A stretch of 64,000 bases of DNA from Aerococcaceae bacterium zg-1292 (GTDB taxonomy: Bacteria > Bacillota > Bacilli > Lactobacillales > Aerococcaceae): NCBI GenBank assembly GCA_016126655.1, contig CP065955.1, forward strand, positions 1,161,001-1,225,000, given 5' to 3'. The translations under genes and the position numbers were made by a program. A model generated the notes under the pieces. The model saw nothing but the letters and a program-made list of their open reading frames with translations. It made no database searches and had not been told where the DNA came from. How positions within the stretch are numbered: the first letter of the stretch is position 1; each line of letters starts with the position of its first letter. Below, one piece after another: positions 57,501 through 64,000 of this stretch.

Positions 57501-58434
57501 AACACATTTGGATGCGAATCAATGGTTATCACACACCTTAACTGCGCTAGAATCTATTTCATTAGAAGAACAACAAGAGACACCATTATTAACCCTCATG
57601 GCAGAATTAGCCAATCATCAGTATTCATATCGATTAGCGAGTCATACGTCAAGTTATCAATCCGTATCAGAATTAAAACGAATGTATGAAGAACCGAGTC
57701 ATCAACAATTGAGCCATTTTGAAGACCGGAGTGTCGCAGGTACGCAGCCTGAAAAAAGTCCGATTGATGGCCCATCTGAAAAAATCCAAAGTATTCGCTA
57801 TACTCAAGATACGTTTGAAGCGCCTCGTTTTATGCAAGAAAAAACAATGAGTTACGCCGAAATTGGGACATTGACACATTATGTGATGCAGCATTTAGCG
57901 CTGGATTCGCTAACTGAACCGATAGCAGACTGGTTAAATGCTGAATTAGACCGAATGGTTATGGTAGGTATTTTATCCATAGAGCAGAAAAAGGTCATTC
58001 AATTAGATAAAATTACACGTTTTCTCGCGTCACCGACGGGTCAATCGCTTGTAGGTAATTATCAAACGCTCAAGAGGGAGCAAGCATTTTCATATTTGCT
58101 GCCAGCCCATAGGTTATTTAAAGCACAGCTAACGGATGAAACAGTCCATCAATTAGCGGATAATCAGTTGTTAATTCACGGGGTCATCGATACGTATTAT
58201 GAAACAGAAAAGGGCATTGTGTTATTAGACTATAAAACAGACCGCTTTCGTCAGTATGGTGCTATCACACGAGCAGAACAAATTGCTGTGATTGCAGAAA
58301 AATATAAATTCCAAATCAGTTTATATGCTAAAGCATTGATGGTGGCTACCGGTAAACCTGTTGTTTCCGCCAGCTTAGTCTTATTGGATTTTGATGAAGT
58401 GTACACTTATGATGCGTTGTATGAATTTGAATGA
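54562..58434 (+). CDS. addA: Helicase-nuclease subunit AddA (RexA)
   Basis: This 1290-residue UvrD-type helicase and nuclease is the motor of the AddAB complex. Walker A is AASAGSGKTTVLIERI, motif II is VDEYQDINEIQ, with GDVKQSIYGFR, NYRSRDEVL, MTVHASKGLEFPVVY and VALTRCEQQL as later helicase motifs. The C-terminal nuclease core is GVIDTYYE...VLLDYKTDR. Length is normal. No terminator is clear after it. Confidence 0.96.
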   Translation: MIEPKPLNSTFNDEQWQAIQQTGTNLLVAASAGSGKTTVLIERILTHIKKNYAQIDELLVVTFTESAANEMKERMETKLKEAIKDGLQPKEQRLLLAQIQKLPLAHIRTLHSFCLQVIQQFFYLIDFNPSFALLTDETQKQLMYQEVWESILSDILTGKVNEVSPEMLRDLMRRYSNPRDDKGLYQLVLDLHHFSSSHPEPMIWLEHLASHSQNFERFGESDLYAKHLKPSLESAAQTAYQLLETALNQLQGASDEIQQKYIEILSQEQDQVAQLLEAIYQGQLEVLSHAIGTVEFKKWPTKPRKTEEGELIDGIKSLRNQAKEQVIKQLSGIIRLDYAHYVETEQKVAPIIQQLGCLTRLFKEQLVQYKRSQNLIDYNDLEHLTLDILAPYDTVTKRRQASIAATYYQDLFKEVLVDEYQDINEIQATILAWLSHEHRDDLAGNLFMVGDVKQSIYGFRMAEPSLFMNKYRHYQQHDGGELIVLDKNYRSRDEVLQFTNYVFERLMDEQFGEMPYAEKEALKTGNRSFIPEAPHERFNVELLLHEKDCDEQEDTDNPFDAAIEAQAHLIAQDILRKMACGTMIYDKQLKAERLMEFRDVVLLSSTRGPFLAVQQAFQQYQIPLNAQKVDTYFQRQEVQLMIALLKLIDNPRQDLPLVAILRSFFVGLDDEALSKIRINQPSGSYYDACITYIHASDNEISQRLRHFFEQLTHWQNQANERRLVELIWLIYQETYFLDYVGGLSNGKQRQANLHALYEYAANFEQSSFKGVFGFVRYIEEVTLHQQDLAEPVLLAEDQNYVRMMTVHASKGLEFPVVYLMNLNKSFNMQDVNQKRYLLSKHFGFGTDLYDYEQLLRYPSLVKAAMKVEKSLLLKAEEMRKLYVALTRCEQQLILVGSIKNQTKWQEEMALTRELTSTQQKQIALQERQQATSWLDWIRQALAVSTTLDRQVASFNIKQVSTQFFTTATIEERRHQMVTQITHLDANQWLSHTLTALESISLEEQQETPLLTLMAELANHQYSYRLASHTSSYQSVSELKRMYEEPSHQQLSHFEDRSVAGTQPEKSPIDGPSEKIQSIRYTQDTFEAPRFMQEKTMSYAEIGTLTHYVMQHLALDSLTEPIADWLNAELDRMVMVGILSIEQKKVIQLDKITRFLASPTGQSLVGNYQTLKREQAFSYLLPAHRLFKAQLTDETVHQLADNQLLIHGVIDTYYETEKGIVLLDYKTDRFRQYGAITRAEQIAVIAEKYKFQISLYAKALMVATGKPVVSASLVLLDFDEVYTYDALYEFE

Positions 58435-58643
58435 TGTTTAAGAATTAACAAATCAAGTGATATCACTACAAAATTTTTAATAAACAACGTATAATGATAG
58501 TGCAATGTGAAAATGAAAGGGAAGGTTATCAGTCTACATGAAATCAAACCGAATTATCATATTGCGGGTGACACATGAAAATGAATGTTGTCACTGAATT
58601 AGACATCCAGTCAGCCTAAGCGATTTAGAAAAAATAATATAAC

Positions 58644-58726
58644 TGCGGGCATTCGACGTTAGACCACTTCACAAAATAGCACGCAAAGCTATTTTGTGAA
58701 GTGGACGTCGAAGTTGCCTAAGTGAT
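58644..58726 (+). repeat. Structured repeat with long perfect hairpin
   Basis: Outer arms TTCGACGT (58652)/ACGTCGAA (58705) and a 17-base perfect arm pair CCACTTCACAAAATAGC (58664-58680)/complement at 58688-58704, loop ACGCAAA. It has the family layout (outer arm, CCACT, loop, AGTGG, outer arm, TTGCC) with a much longer central stem. The rest of the gap, 58435-58643, has a GTGACA/TGTTGTCAC hairpin near 58569 but no gene. Confidence 0.7.
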
Positions 58727-58749
58727 AAAACAGAAAAAGGAGTGATTCA

Positions 58750-60486
58750 ATGAGCCATGAATGGTCATTAAAAGAATTATATGAATCGTATAATAGTCCA
58801 GCATACCAAGCAGACTTTGAAGCGTTACGTGATGGATACAAACAATTGAATGAGTTGGAACTAGTGGATGAATTGACAACTATTAAAAAAATCATTGAAT
58901 TGATAGAACAAATTGGAAATCTTTCGCGTAAATTATCATCGTATTCTCATTTACAATTATCAACAGATACAACACATGAACCGAGCTTAACGGCTGTAGG
59001 AAAATTAAGAAAACTAATTTCAGAAAATGCAAAAGTGACAGCTAGAATTAATAAATTCTTAGGGAATAGTCAAACAGATATCAGCCAAGACGACCATTTA
59101 AGTGCATATTCATTCTACTTTGATGAATTACGTCAAGAAGCGAGTCATTTATTGTCTGAAGAAGTTGAAGAAGTTATTGCGACCATGGATTTGAGTGCCG
59201 GGCAAGCATGGAATCAACTACATAGCTTCTTAACCTCCACAGTTGAGGGTACCTTTGATGGTAAAGCTGTGACATTAAGTGATATTCGTAATTTAGCATA
59301 TTCGGATGACGCAGATGTACGAAAACATGCCTACGAAACAGAATTAGAAATGTATCAAACCGTTAAAGAGCCTGTTGCTTTTGCTTTAAATAATATTAAA
59401 TCACAATATACAGATATTGCCCGTTTACGTGGTTACGATAGTGCGATTGATATTACTTTAGAAGAGTCACGGATGTCAAAAGCGACTTTAGATGCATTAA
59501 TAGGTGCGATTGAAGATGCATTACCAGCTTTTAGACGTTATTTGAAACATAAGGCTACATTATTAGGACATAAAAACGGTTTACCATTTTACGACTTATT
59601 TGCACCAATCGGTCAAACAGCTTCTCGTAAATTTACAGTTGAAGAGTCCAGAGATTATTTAGTTAGTATATTTTCAAAATTTTCGCCAGATTTAGCGGAA
59701 TTAACACAAGAAATTTACGATAACAACCATGTAGATATGTTCCCACGAAAAGGGAAAGTAGGCGGCGCCTTTTGTATGAACTTGCCATTTTTAAAACAAT
59801 CGCGTATTTTAATGAACTTTGATGGTAAATTACGTAATGTGGTTACAATGGCGCATGAATTGGGTCACGCTTATCATGGTTTACATATCGAAGACCATCT
59901 TGTCCTCAATCGCTCATATACGATGCCTGTAGCTGAAACTGCTTCAACCTTTAACGAAAATCTTGTGATGAATACGGTTATTGCTGAAGCGAGTGATGCG
60001 GAAAAAATTAGTCTCATCGAATCATCACTACAAGATGCGACACAAATTATTGTCGATATTTATTCTCGCTACTTATTTGAATCTGCAGTATTTGAACAGC
60101 GTCAAGATAAGTTCTTATTCTCTAAAGATTTAGAAGCATTAATGTTAGAAGCTCAAGAAAAAGCATACGGTGATGGTTTAGATTCTGATGTGAAACATCC
60201 ATATATGTGGTTGTGTAAAGGGCATTATTACTATCCACAATTAAGCTTTTATAATTTCCCATATGCATTTGGTGGCCTATTCTCTAAAGGATTATATGCC
60301 CTTTATACGCAAGAGCCGGAAGGTTTTGTTGAAAAATATCAAGCAATGTTACGTGCTACAACCGTTTCTACCGTTGAAGATACCGCTAAGCAAATGGGTA
60401 TTGATGTAACGAAAAAAGAATTCTGGGCAACAGCATTGGCTGAATACGCTAAAGAAATCGATGCTTTTATCGAATTAACAAAATAA
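58750..60486 (+). CDS. pepF: M3 family oligoendopeptidase F
   Basis: This 578-residue cytoplasmic zinc metallopeptidase degrades oligopeptides. The motif HELGHAYHG gives ligands His369 and His373 with catalytic Glu370, and the third ligand region is VAETASTFNE. The N-terminal helical domain (about 1-190) is typical of PepF. It starts after AAAAAGGAG that follows a repeat unit. No signal peptide is present. Confidence 0.94.
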   Translation: MSHEWSLKELYESYNSPAYQADFEALRDGYKQLNELELVDELTTIKKIIELIEQIGNLSRKLSSYSHLQLSTDTTHEPSLTAVGKLRKLISENAKVTARINKFLGNSQTDISQDDHLSAYSFYFDELRQEASHLLSEEVEEVIATMDLSAGQAWNQLHSFLTSTVEGTFDGKAVTLSDIRNLAYSDDADVRKHAYETELEMYQTVKEPVAFALNNIKSQYTDIARLRGYDSAIDITLEESRMSKATLDALIGAIEDALPAFRRYLKHKATLLGHKNGLPFYDLFAPIGQTASRKFTVEESRDYLVSIFSKFSPDLAELTQEIYDNNHVDMFPRKGKVGGAFCMNLPFLKQSRILMNFDGKLRNVVTMAHELGHAYHGLHIEDHLVLNRSYTMPVAETASTFNENLVMNTVIAEASDAEKISLIESSLQDATQIIVDIYSRYLFESAVFEQRQDKFLFSKDLEALMLEAQEKAYGDGLDSDVKHPYMWLCKGHYYYPQLSFYNFPYAFGGLFSKGLYALYTQEPEGFVEKYQAMLRATTVSTVEDTAKQMGIDVTKKEFWATALAEYAKEIDAFIELTK

Positions 60487-60601
60487 TAGTGTGAGCGCGG
60501 GTGTTCTGATTTAAACCACTGGAGGAAGTCACTGGCGTGCGAGTAATCGCACAAAAAAGACTACTGAAGTGGAGTCAAGTCAACCCAAGCGAACCAAAAT
60601 A
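60487..60601 (+). repeat. Structured repeat, tandem copy 1
   Basis: The unit starts TAGTGTGAGCGCGGGTG and ends GCGAACCAAAATA. Arms are TGATTT/AAGTCA, CCACT (60516)/AGTGG (60568), and an inner GTGCGA (60537)/TCGCAC (60547) hairpin. It begins at the last base region of pepF. Confidence 0.8.
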
Positions 60602-60604
60602 AAA

Positions 60605-60720
60605 CATAGTGAGAGAAGGCGGTTCAGCCTCGAACCACTGGAGCAAAGGTCGTAGAAGCGTTAGGGCGCTTCAAGAGCTATGCGAAGTGGATGTCGAGGT
60701 TGCCCGAACGAGCTAGAATA
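60605..60720 (+). repeat. Structured repeat, tandem copy 2
   Basis: The unit starts CATAGTGAGAGAAGGC and ends CTAGAATA. Arms are GCCTCGA/TCGAGGT, CCACT/AGTGG and GAAGCG/CGCTTC. It is the closest relative of the copy at 29938 and lies just before the acetyltransferase gene. Confidence 0.8.
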
Positions 60721-60733
60721 TGTGAGGTTTTAT

Positions 60734-61246
60734 ATGTTAGACATACGTTTATGTCAATCAAAAGATTTGTTGGAACTACAAGCCATCGCGGCTGAAACAT
60801 TTCGAGATACTTTTGCTGAAAGTATTTTGGAGCCGAATATGACGCAATATATTGAAGAGGCTTATGATTTAACTCAGCTTGAATCAGAGTTGAATGCATC
60901 TTGTTCTGAAACCTATTTGGCATTTTTAGAAAATCAATTAGCAGCGTATCTAAAAATTAACTGGTCAACAGCACAAACAGAAGATATGGGTGAACAAACG
61001 TTAGAAATTCAGCGTATTTATGTACGCTCAGCGTTCAAACGTAAAGGTATCGGCAAACAGTTATTAGATATTGCGTATAACAGAGCCAAAGCTTTAAAAA
61101 AATCATCCATTTGGTTAGGTGTGTGGGAGAAAAATTTTGCTGCACAGGCATTTTATCAAAGTGAAGGCTTTATAAAAATTGGAGAACACGCATTTCCAGC
61201 TGGTGACCAAGTAGATATTGATTGGATTATGGAAAAGAAATTCTAG
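60734..61246 (+). CDS. GNAT family N-acetyltransferase
   Basis: This 170-residue protein starts at the ATG 6 bases after GAGG; the frame is open 18 codons further upstream, but only because it reads through the repeat. The acetyl-CoA motif is IQRIYVRSAFKRKGIGKQLLD (here given in part: RKGIGKQLLD), followed by SIWLGVWEKNFAAQAFYQSEGF, of which VWEKNFAAQAFY is the conserved C-terminal core. It resembles PaiA/RimI-like acetyltransferases; the acceptor is unknown. A strong terminator follows. Confidence 0.88.
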   Translation: MLDIRLCQSKDLLELQAIAAETFRDTFAESILEPNMTQYIEEAYDLTQLESELNASCSETYLAFLENQLAAYLKINWSTAQTEDMGEQTLEIQRIYVRSAFKRKGIGKQLLDIAYNRAKALKKSSIWLGVWEKNFAAQAFYQSEGFIKIGEHAFPAGDQVDIDWIMEKKF

Positions 61247-61262
61247 TATAATAATGGTGTTG

Positions 61263-61314
61263 CTCTTACAGAATATAGGGTTAGAATACTATCTTTCTGT
61301 AAGAGTATTTTTTT
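61263..61314 (+). terminator. Terminator of acetyltransferase gene
   Basis: Perfect 11-base arms CTCTTACAGAA and TTCTGTAAGAG are followed by ATTTTTTTT. Confidence 0.9.
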
Positions 61315-61359
61315 CACTATAACAGTTGAAAATTTCTGTTACAAATTTATATTTATTGC

Positions 61360-61387
61360 TTGAAGCGCAACAAGAATGTGTTATAAT
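61360..61387 (+). promoter_or_regulatory. Promoter of pflA
   Basis: TTGAAG (61360-61365) and TATAAT (61382-61387) are spaced by 16 bp. Confidence 0.8.
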
Positions 61388-61396
61388 TAACATATA

Positions 61397-61410
61397 TGAA
61401 AGCGTTCAAA
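61397..61410 (+). promoter_or_regulatory. Probable CcpA (cre) site
   Basis: TGAAAGCGTTCAAA matches the cre consensus TGNAANCGNTNNCA except at one position. It lies just downstream of the -10 box, in the transcribed leader, where CcpA binding normally represses. Confidence 0.65.
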
Positions 61411-61438
61411 AATATTTTATATAAGAGGGGGAATTTCA

Positions 61439-62209
61439 ATGACAGAAGTCGCTGCACCTGTAATTGGTTATGTGCACTCTACGGAAAGTTTTGGTTCTGT
61501 CGACGGCCCTGGTATTCGTTTTATTAGTTTTATGCAAGGTTGTCGTATGCGTTGCGAATTTTGCCATAATCCGGATACGTGGAACACGAAAGGTGGTAAG
61601 CCGTATACACCGCAAGAATTGTTTGATACAGCGATTCAGTATCGTGCGTTTTGGGGTGATAAAGGTGGCGTAACAGTAAGTGGTGGCGAACCATTACTGC
61701 AGATTGATTTTTTAATTGAATACTTTAAAATTTGTAAAGCTAATGGTGTCAATACAACATTAGATACATGTGGGGCGCCTTTTACGCGCAAGGAACCATT
61801 TTTCAGTCGTTTCCAAGAATTAATGAAATATACAGATTTATTGTTATTTGACTTAAAACACATTGATAGTGAAGGGCACCGTAAGTTAACGGGACATCCA
61901 AATGATAATATTTTGGATATGGCACGTTATTTATCAGATATCGGGCAAAATGTTTGGATTCGTCACGTACTAGTACCCGAGCGTACAGATTACGATGAGT
62001 ACTTAATCCGTTTAGGTGCTTTTGTCAAAACATTGAATAATGTCTTAAAATTTGAAATTTTACCGTACCATAAATTAGGTGTCTATAAGTATGAAGTATT
62101 AGGTATTAAATACCGCTTAGAAGGTATTGAACCACCAACCGCTGAACGTGTTGAAAATGCACGGCGTTTGTTGGACACAGATTCCTATAAAGGATATTTG
62201 TCGGTATAA
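61439..62209 (+). CDS. pflA: Pyruvate formate-lyase activating enzyme
   Basis: This 256-residue radical-SAM enzyme installs the glycyl radical on pyruvate formate-lyase under anaerobic conditions. The [4Fe-4S] motif is GCRMRCEFCHNPDTW with Cys35, Cys39 and Cys42. VTVSGGEPLLQ and the RHVLVPERTD segment are typical. It starts after AGAGGGGGA. The partner pflB is not in this window; pflA is alone, with its own promoter, a cre-like site and a terminator. Confidence 0.96.
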   Translation: MTEVAAPVIGYVHSTESFGSVDGPGIRFISFMQGCRMRCEFCHNPDTWNTKGGKPYTPQELFDTAIQYRAFWGDKGGVTVSGGEPLLQIDFLIEYFKICKANGVNTTLDTCGAPFTRKEPFFSRFQELMKYTDLLLFDLKHIDSEGHRKLTGHPNDNILDMARYLSDIGQNVWIRHVLVPERTDYDEYLIRLGAFVKTLNNVLKFEILPYHKLGVYKYEVLGIKYRLEGIEPPTAERVENARRLLDTDSYKGYLSV

Positions 62210-62220
62210 TAACTTACCTC

Positions 62221-62256
62221 AGGGTCGGCTTTAGATTGCTGACCTTGTTTGTGTTG
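62221..62256 (+). terminator. Terminator of pflA
   Basis: Arms AGGGTCGGC and GCTGACCTT pair with two G-T pairs; the tail is GTTTGTG, so it is only moderately strong. Confidence 0.65.
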
Positions 62257-62551
62257 GCACGGAATAAACTAAGTAAGAGTACTGCGTCTATCCTTACATT
62301 TTAGATGCAAAAAAAATTTATCAAGTAGACGATATGAATGCATCAACAAACAAAATAAAACTGAATTCCTGCTCTCTTAGACGGTGGTATTTTTCACAAA
62401 ATATTTTTCTGTTTAAAATATGTGGTCAGTGGTCAAAATAAACATGACTATTTTTCGTTGTCTTTATAGTACAATACTTAGTAACGCTTTTCATTATGAT
62501 ACCAAGAATTTTGGGTATTAATTTGAAAATTCTTAATAGAAAGAGATAGTG
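62257..62551 (+). other. Non-genic stretch between pflA and lysR
   Basis: No gene or clear signal is seen on either strand. Confidence 0.4.
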
Positions 62552-62583
62552 AACAAAAAGCCTGATAAATATTTATCGGGCTC
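62552..62583 (-). terminator. Terminator of reverse-strand LysR gene
   Basis: On the reverse strand AGCCCGATAAA and TTTATCAGGCT form a hairpin followed by TTTTTG. It lies about 170 bp after the LysR stop; the interval is AT-rich and has no gene. Confidence 0.7.
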
Positions 62584-62749
62584 TATTAATTTTTGTTACT
62601 AAATAGCATCTAATTTGTTAAAGACAATAGGATAATTATCAATTTTTATTTACCTTAAATTAGCTTACTATGCAAAAAAACAATCACACATCTTTGTAAA
62701 TCTTTTAGTGTATTGAATAGACTATTTTAATGTTTTTTGATAAGAACGA

Positions 62750-63634
62750 TTACATTAGTCCTTCCAAGTGCTCTTTAAATAAAACAGCAGAAGGCGCTAA
62801 ATCGGCTGTTGCGTCATAAACTAATTGAATATCTCTGAATAAAGGATAGCCCTCTATGTCGATTTTACTAAGTTTTTTTAATTTTATATCATTCTCAATA
62901 AGTTGTTCCGATACAATTGAAATCCCTAAACCCTTAGCTACTGCGTGTTTAATACTGGTTTGACTGCTAATGTTAATAGTTGACTGACTTAAAAAAGATG
63001 GGGCATTTAATTTCATTTTTAAAAATTTAACCAGTGAAGCATTTTCGTCTTTAGTGATGAATGTTTCATTTTTTAAATCATTTAATGAACAGTAAGAATG
63101 GTTAGCTAGTGGATGAGTAGGTGGAACAATTAAAACTAATTTATCCTTAAAGATTGTCTGTCTGCGATAATGTTCACTAGGAATTTTAATATAAGAGGAA
63201 AGCAGAGCCATATCAATTTTGCCAGTAACTAGTAAATTGACAATTTGTTTGGAGCGCTCCACTTGTAAATTCAATCTTAATTGTGGGTAATCTTGATTAA
63301 ATTCTAATAAAATATTCGGTAATATACTATTTCCAATTAAGTTCGTGGTGCCTAGTTTTAATTGGTCTTTTGCTTGTCTGATTAATGAAAGCTGAAAATT
63401 TAGATGCTCATATTCTTTTAACACATTTTCAGAAAATTGATAAAGCTCTTCTCCAGCTTTAGTTAATTCAAACTGTTTAGCCTTTCTATATATCAGTTCT
63501 TGTTCAATTTCCTTTTCTAAACGTTGGATATGCTTTGTGACATTTGGTTGGCTAATGTATAATTGTTCTGCTGCAGCTGAGAAATTTTTTAATCTACATA
63601 ATGTGTTAAAAGTTTGTAATTTTTCAAAATCCAT
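62750..63634 (-). CDS. LysR-family transcriptional regulator
   Basis: This 294-residue regulator has the LysR HTH at about residues 4-62 (FNTLCRLKNFSAAAEQLYIS and QPNVTKHIQRLEKEI) and a LysR-substrate domain (about 88-290). It is transcribed away from a DASS-type transporter gene, with a 145-bp shared control region that contains a palindrome. It most likely activates that transporter gene in response to a carboxylate. A TTTTCACCTCC complement upstream gives a good ribosome site for the ATG. Confidence 0.92.
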   Translation of the reverse strand: MDFEKLQTFNTLCRLKNFSAAAEQLYISQPNVTKHIQRLEKEIEQELIYRKAKQFELTKAGEELYQFSENVLKEYEHLNFQLSLIRQAKDQLKLGTTNLIGNSILPNILLEFNQDYPQLRLNLQVERSKQIVNLLVTGKIDMALLSSYIKIPSEHYRRQTIFKDKLVLIVPPTHPLANHSYCSLNDLKNETFITKDENASLVKFLKMKLNAPSFLSQSTINISSQTSIKHAVAKGLGISIVSEQLIENDIKLKKLSKIDIEGYPLFRDIQLVYDATADLAPSAVLFKEHLEGLM

Positions 63635-63660
63635 ACATTTTCACCTCCGCTATAGCTAGT

Positions 63661-63735
63661 ATAACATACTATTCCATTTTGTTATCGTAATTTATAAAAA
63701 TGGAATTAGATAGTATTCGTTTTCTTTTGTATAAT
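63661..63735 (+). promoter_or_regulatory. Divergent control region with LysR-type palindrome
   Basis: Arms ATTCCATTTT (63671-63680) and AAAATGGAAT (63697-63706) are flanked by ATACTA and TAGTAT, giving an extended interrupted palindrome. TATAAT at 63730-63735 serves the transporter, and the palindrome covers its -35 position, where LysR activators bind. Confidence 0.65.
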
Positions 63736-63779
63736 AAATGACATAATGATCATTAAATAATATTGAAAAGAGGGTTAAT

Positions 63780-64000
63780 ATGTCAAAGGATATAAAGAGT
63801 AATTATTCACCATTAATTGGTATATGTCTGTCAATCATTTCTTTCTTAATACTGTTTTTTATGCCATTACCAAATGGAATGACGACTGAAGGGCAGAAAA
63901 GTCTGGCGATTTTTGTTTCAGCTTTAATTTTATGGGTTACAAAGCCAATTCCAATTTATCAAACGTCAATTATAGCTATTCTTTTGCTACCATTAATTGG
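63780..64000 (+). CDS. DASS (SLC13/CitT) carboxylate transporter, 3' end outside window
   Basis: Seventy-three codons are visible from an ATG after AGAGGG. The sequence shows a first membrane helix (PLIGICLSIISFLILFF), then MPLPNGMTTEGQKSLAIFV, LWVTKPIPIYQTSI and a second helix ending LLPLIG. This matches the N-terminus of divalent anion:sodium symporters that take up citrate, succinate or malate-type acids. The substrate cannot be told from this part. The divergent LysR gene is the probable regulator. Confidence 0.85.
   Translation, partial: MSKDIKSNYSPLIGICLSIISFLILFFMPLPNGMTTEGQKSLAIFVSALILWVTKPIPIYQTSIIAILLLPLI

Noticed and set aside
60487-60720. CRISPR array
   Set aside because: There are only two units of about 115 bp with internal hairpins, no short repeats with regular spacers, and no cas genes in the window.
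60680-60733. 18-codon extension of the GNAT protein
   Set aside because: It is translated from repeat copy 2; the ATG at 60734 has the ribosome site.

Overview
This is an AT-rich Gram-positive chromosome segment, most likely from Lactobacillales. It has conserved Firmicutes blocks (xerC-hslV-hslU; yqeY-phoH-pgpH-ybeY-dgkA-era-recO-ssrA), RexAB-type addB/addA, a fruRKA operon and pflA. The tmRNA tag reads ANNQNNSFALAA. An Aerococcaceae- or Carnobacteriaceae-like host is plausible, but the sequence alone does not fix the genus.

Positions 1-8660 are the right end of a prophage or prophage-like element: tail proteins, holin, two-domain endolysin, then a module of HTH/zinc-ribbon protein, SHOCT protein and three overlapping serine-recombinase genes, and last a Cys/His-rich orphan that looks like cargo. 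Positions 8661-21990 are a decayed accessory region. It holds an IS66 remnant, a CHAP-hydrolase remnant, an AbiE toxin-antitoxin pair whose toxin carries a nonsense codon, a probable ApeA/HEPN-like remnant, a dead fourth recombinase, a DUF4767-like secreted protein with a T-tract frameshift, and an McrB-McrC deletion fusion. Two nearly identical 97-98 bp direct repeats (8912-9009 and 18092-18188) flank most of this. An intact GntR-ABC operon and remnants of RDD and FtsX-type membrane proteins follow.

Positions 22018-64000 are core chromosome: RNA decay (rny, rnc), proteolysis (hslVU, pepF), RNA and cell-cycle functions, c-di-AMP turnover (pgpH), tmRNA, a T-box-controlled amino-acid uptake operon with an M20 amidohydrolase, a heterodimeric ABC exporter preceded by a leader peptide and attenuator (bmrBCD-like), a YxjG/H-type methyltransferase, fructose uptake, AddAB repair nuclease, PFL activase under a probable CcpA site, and a divergent LysR/DASS transporter pair.

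The most unusual feature is a family of intergenic repeats of about 110-120 bp in the core region. Copies keep the same nested-hairpin shape through compensatory base changes, usually sit directly upstream of a gene's ribosome-binding site, and one copy is inserted inside another, which implies they have moved. A separate 276 bp MITE-like element lies upstream of yqeY.
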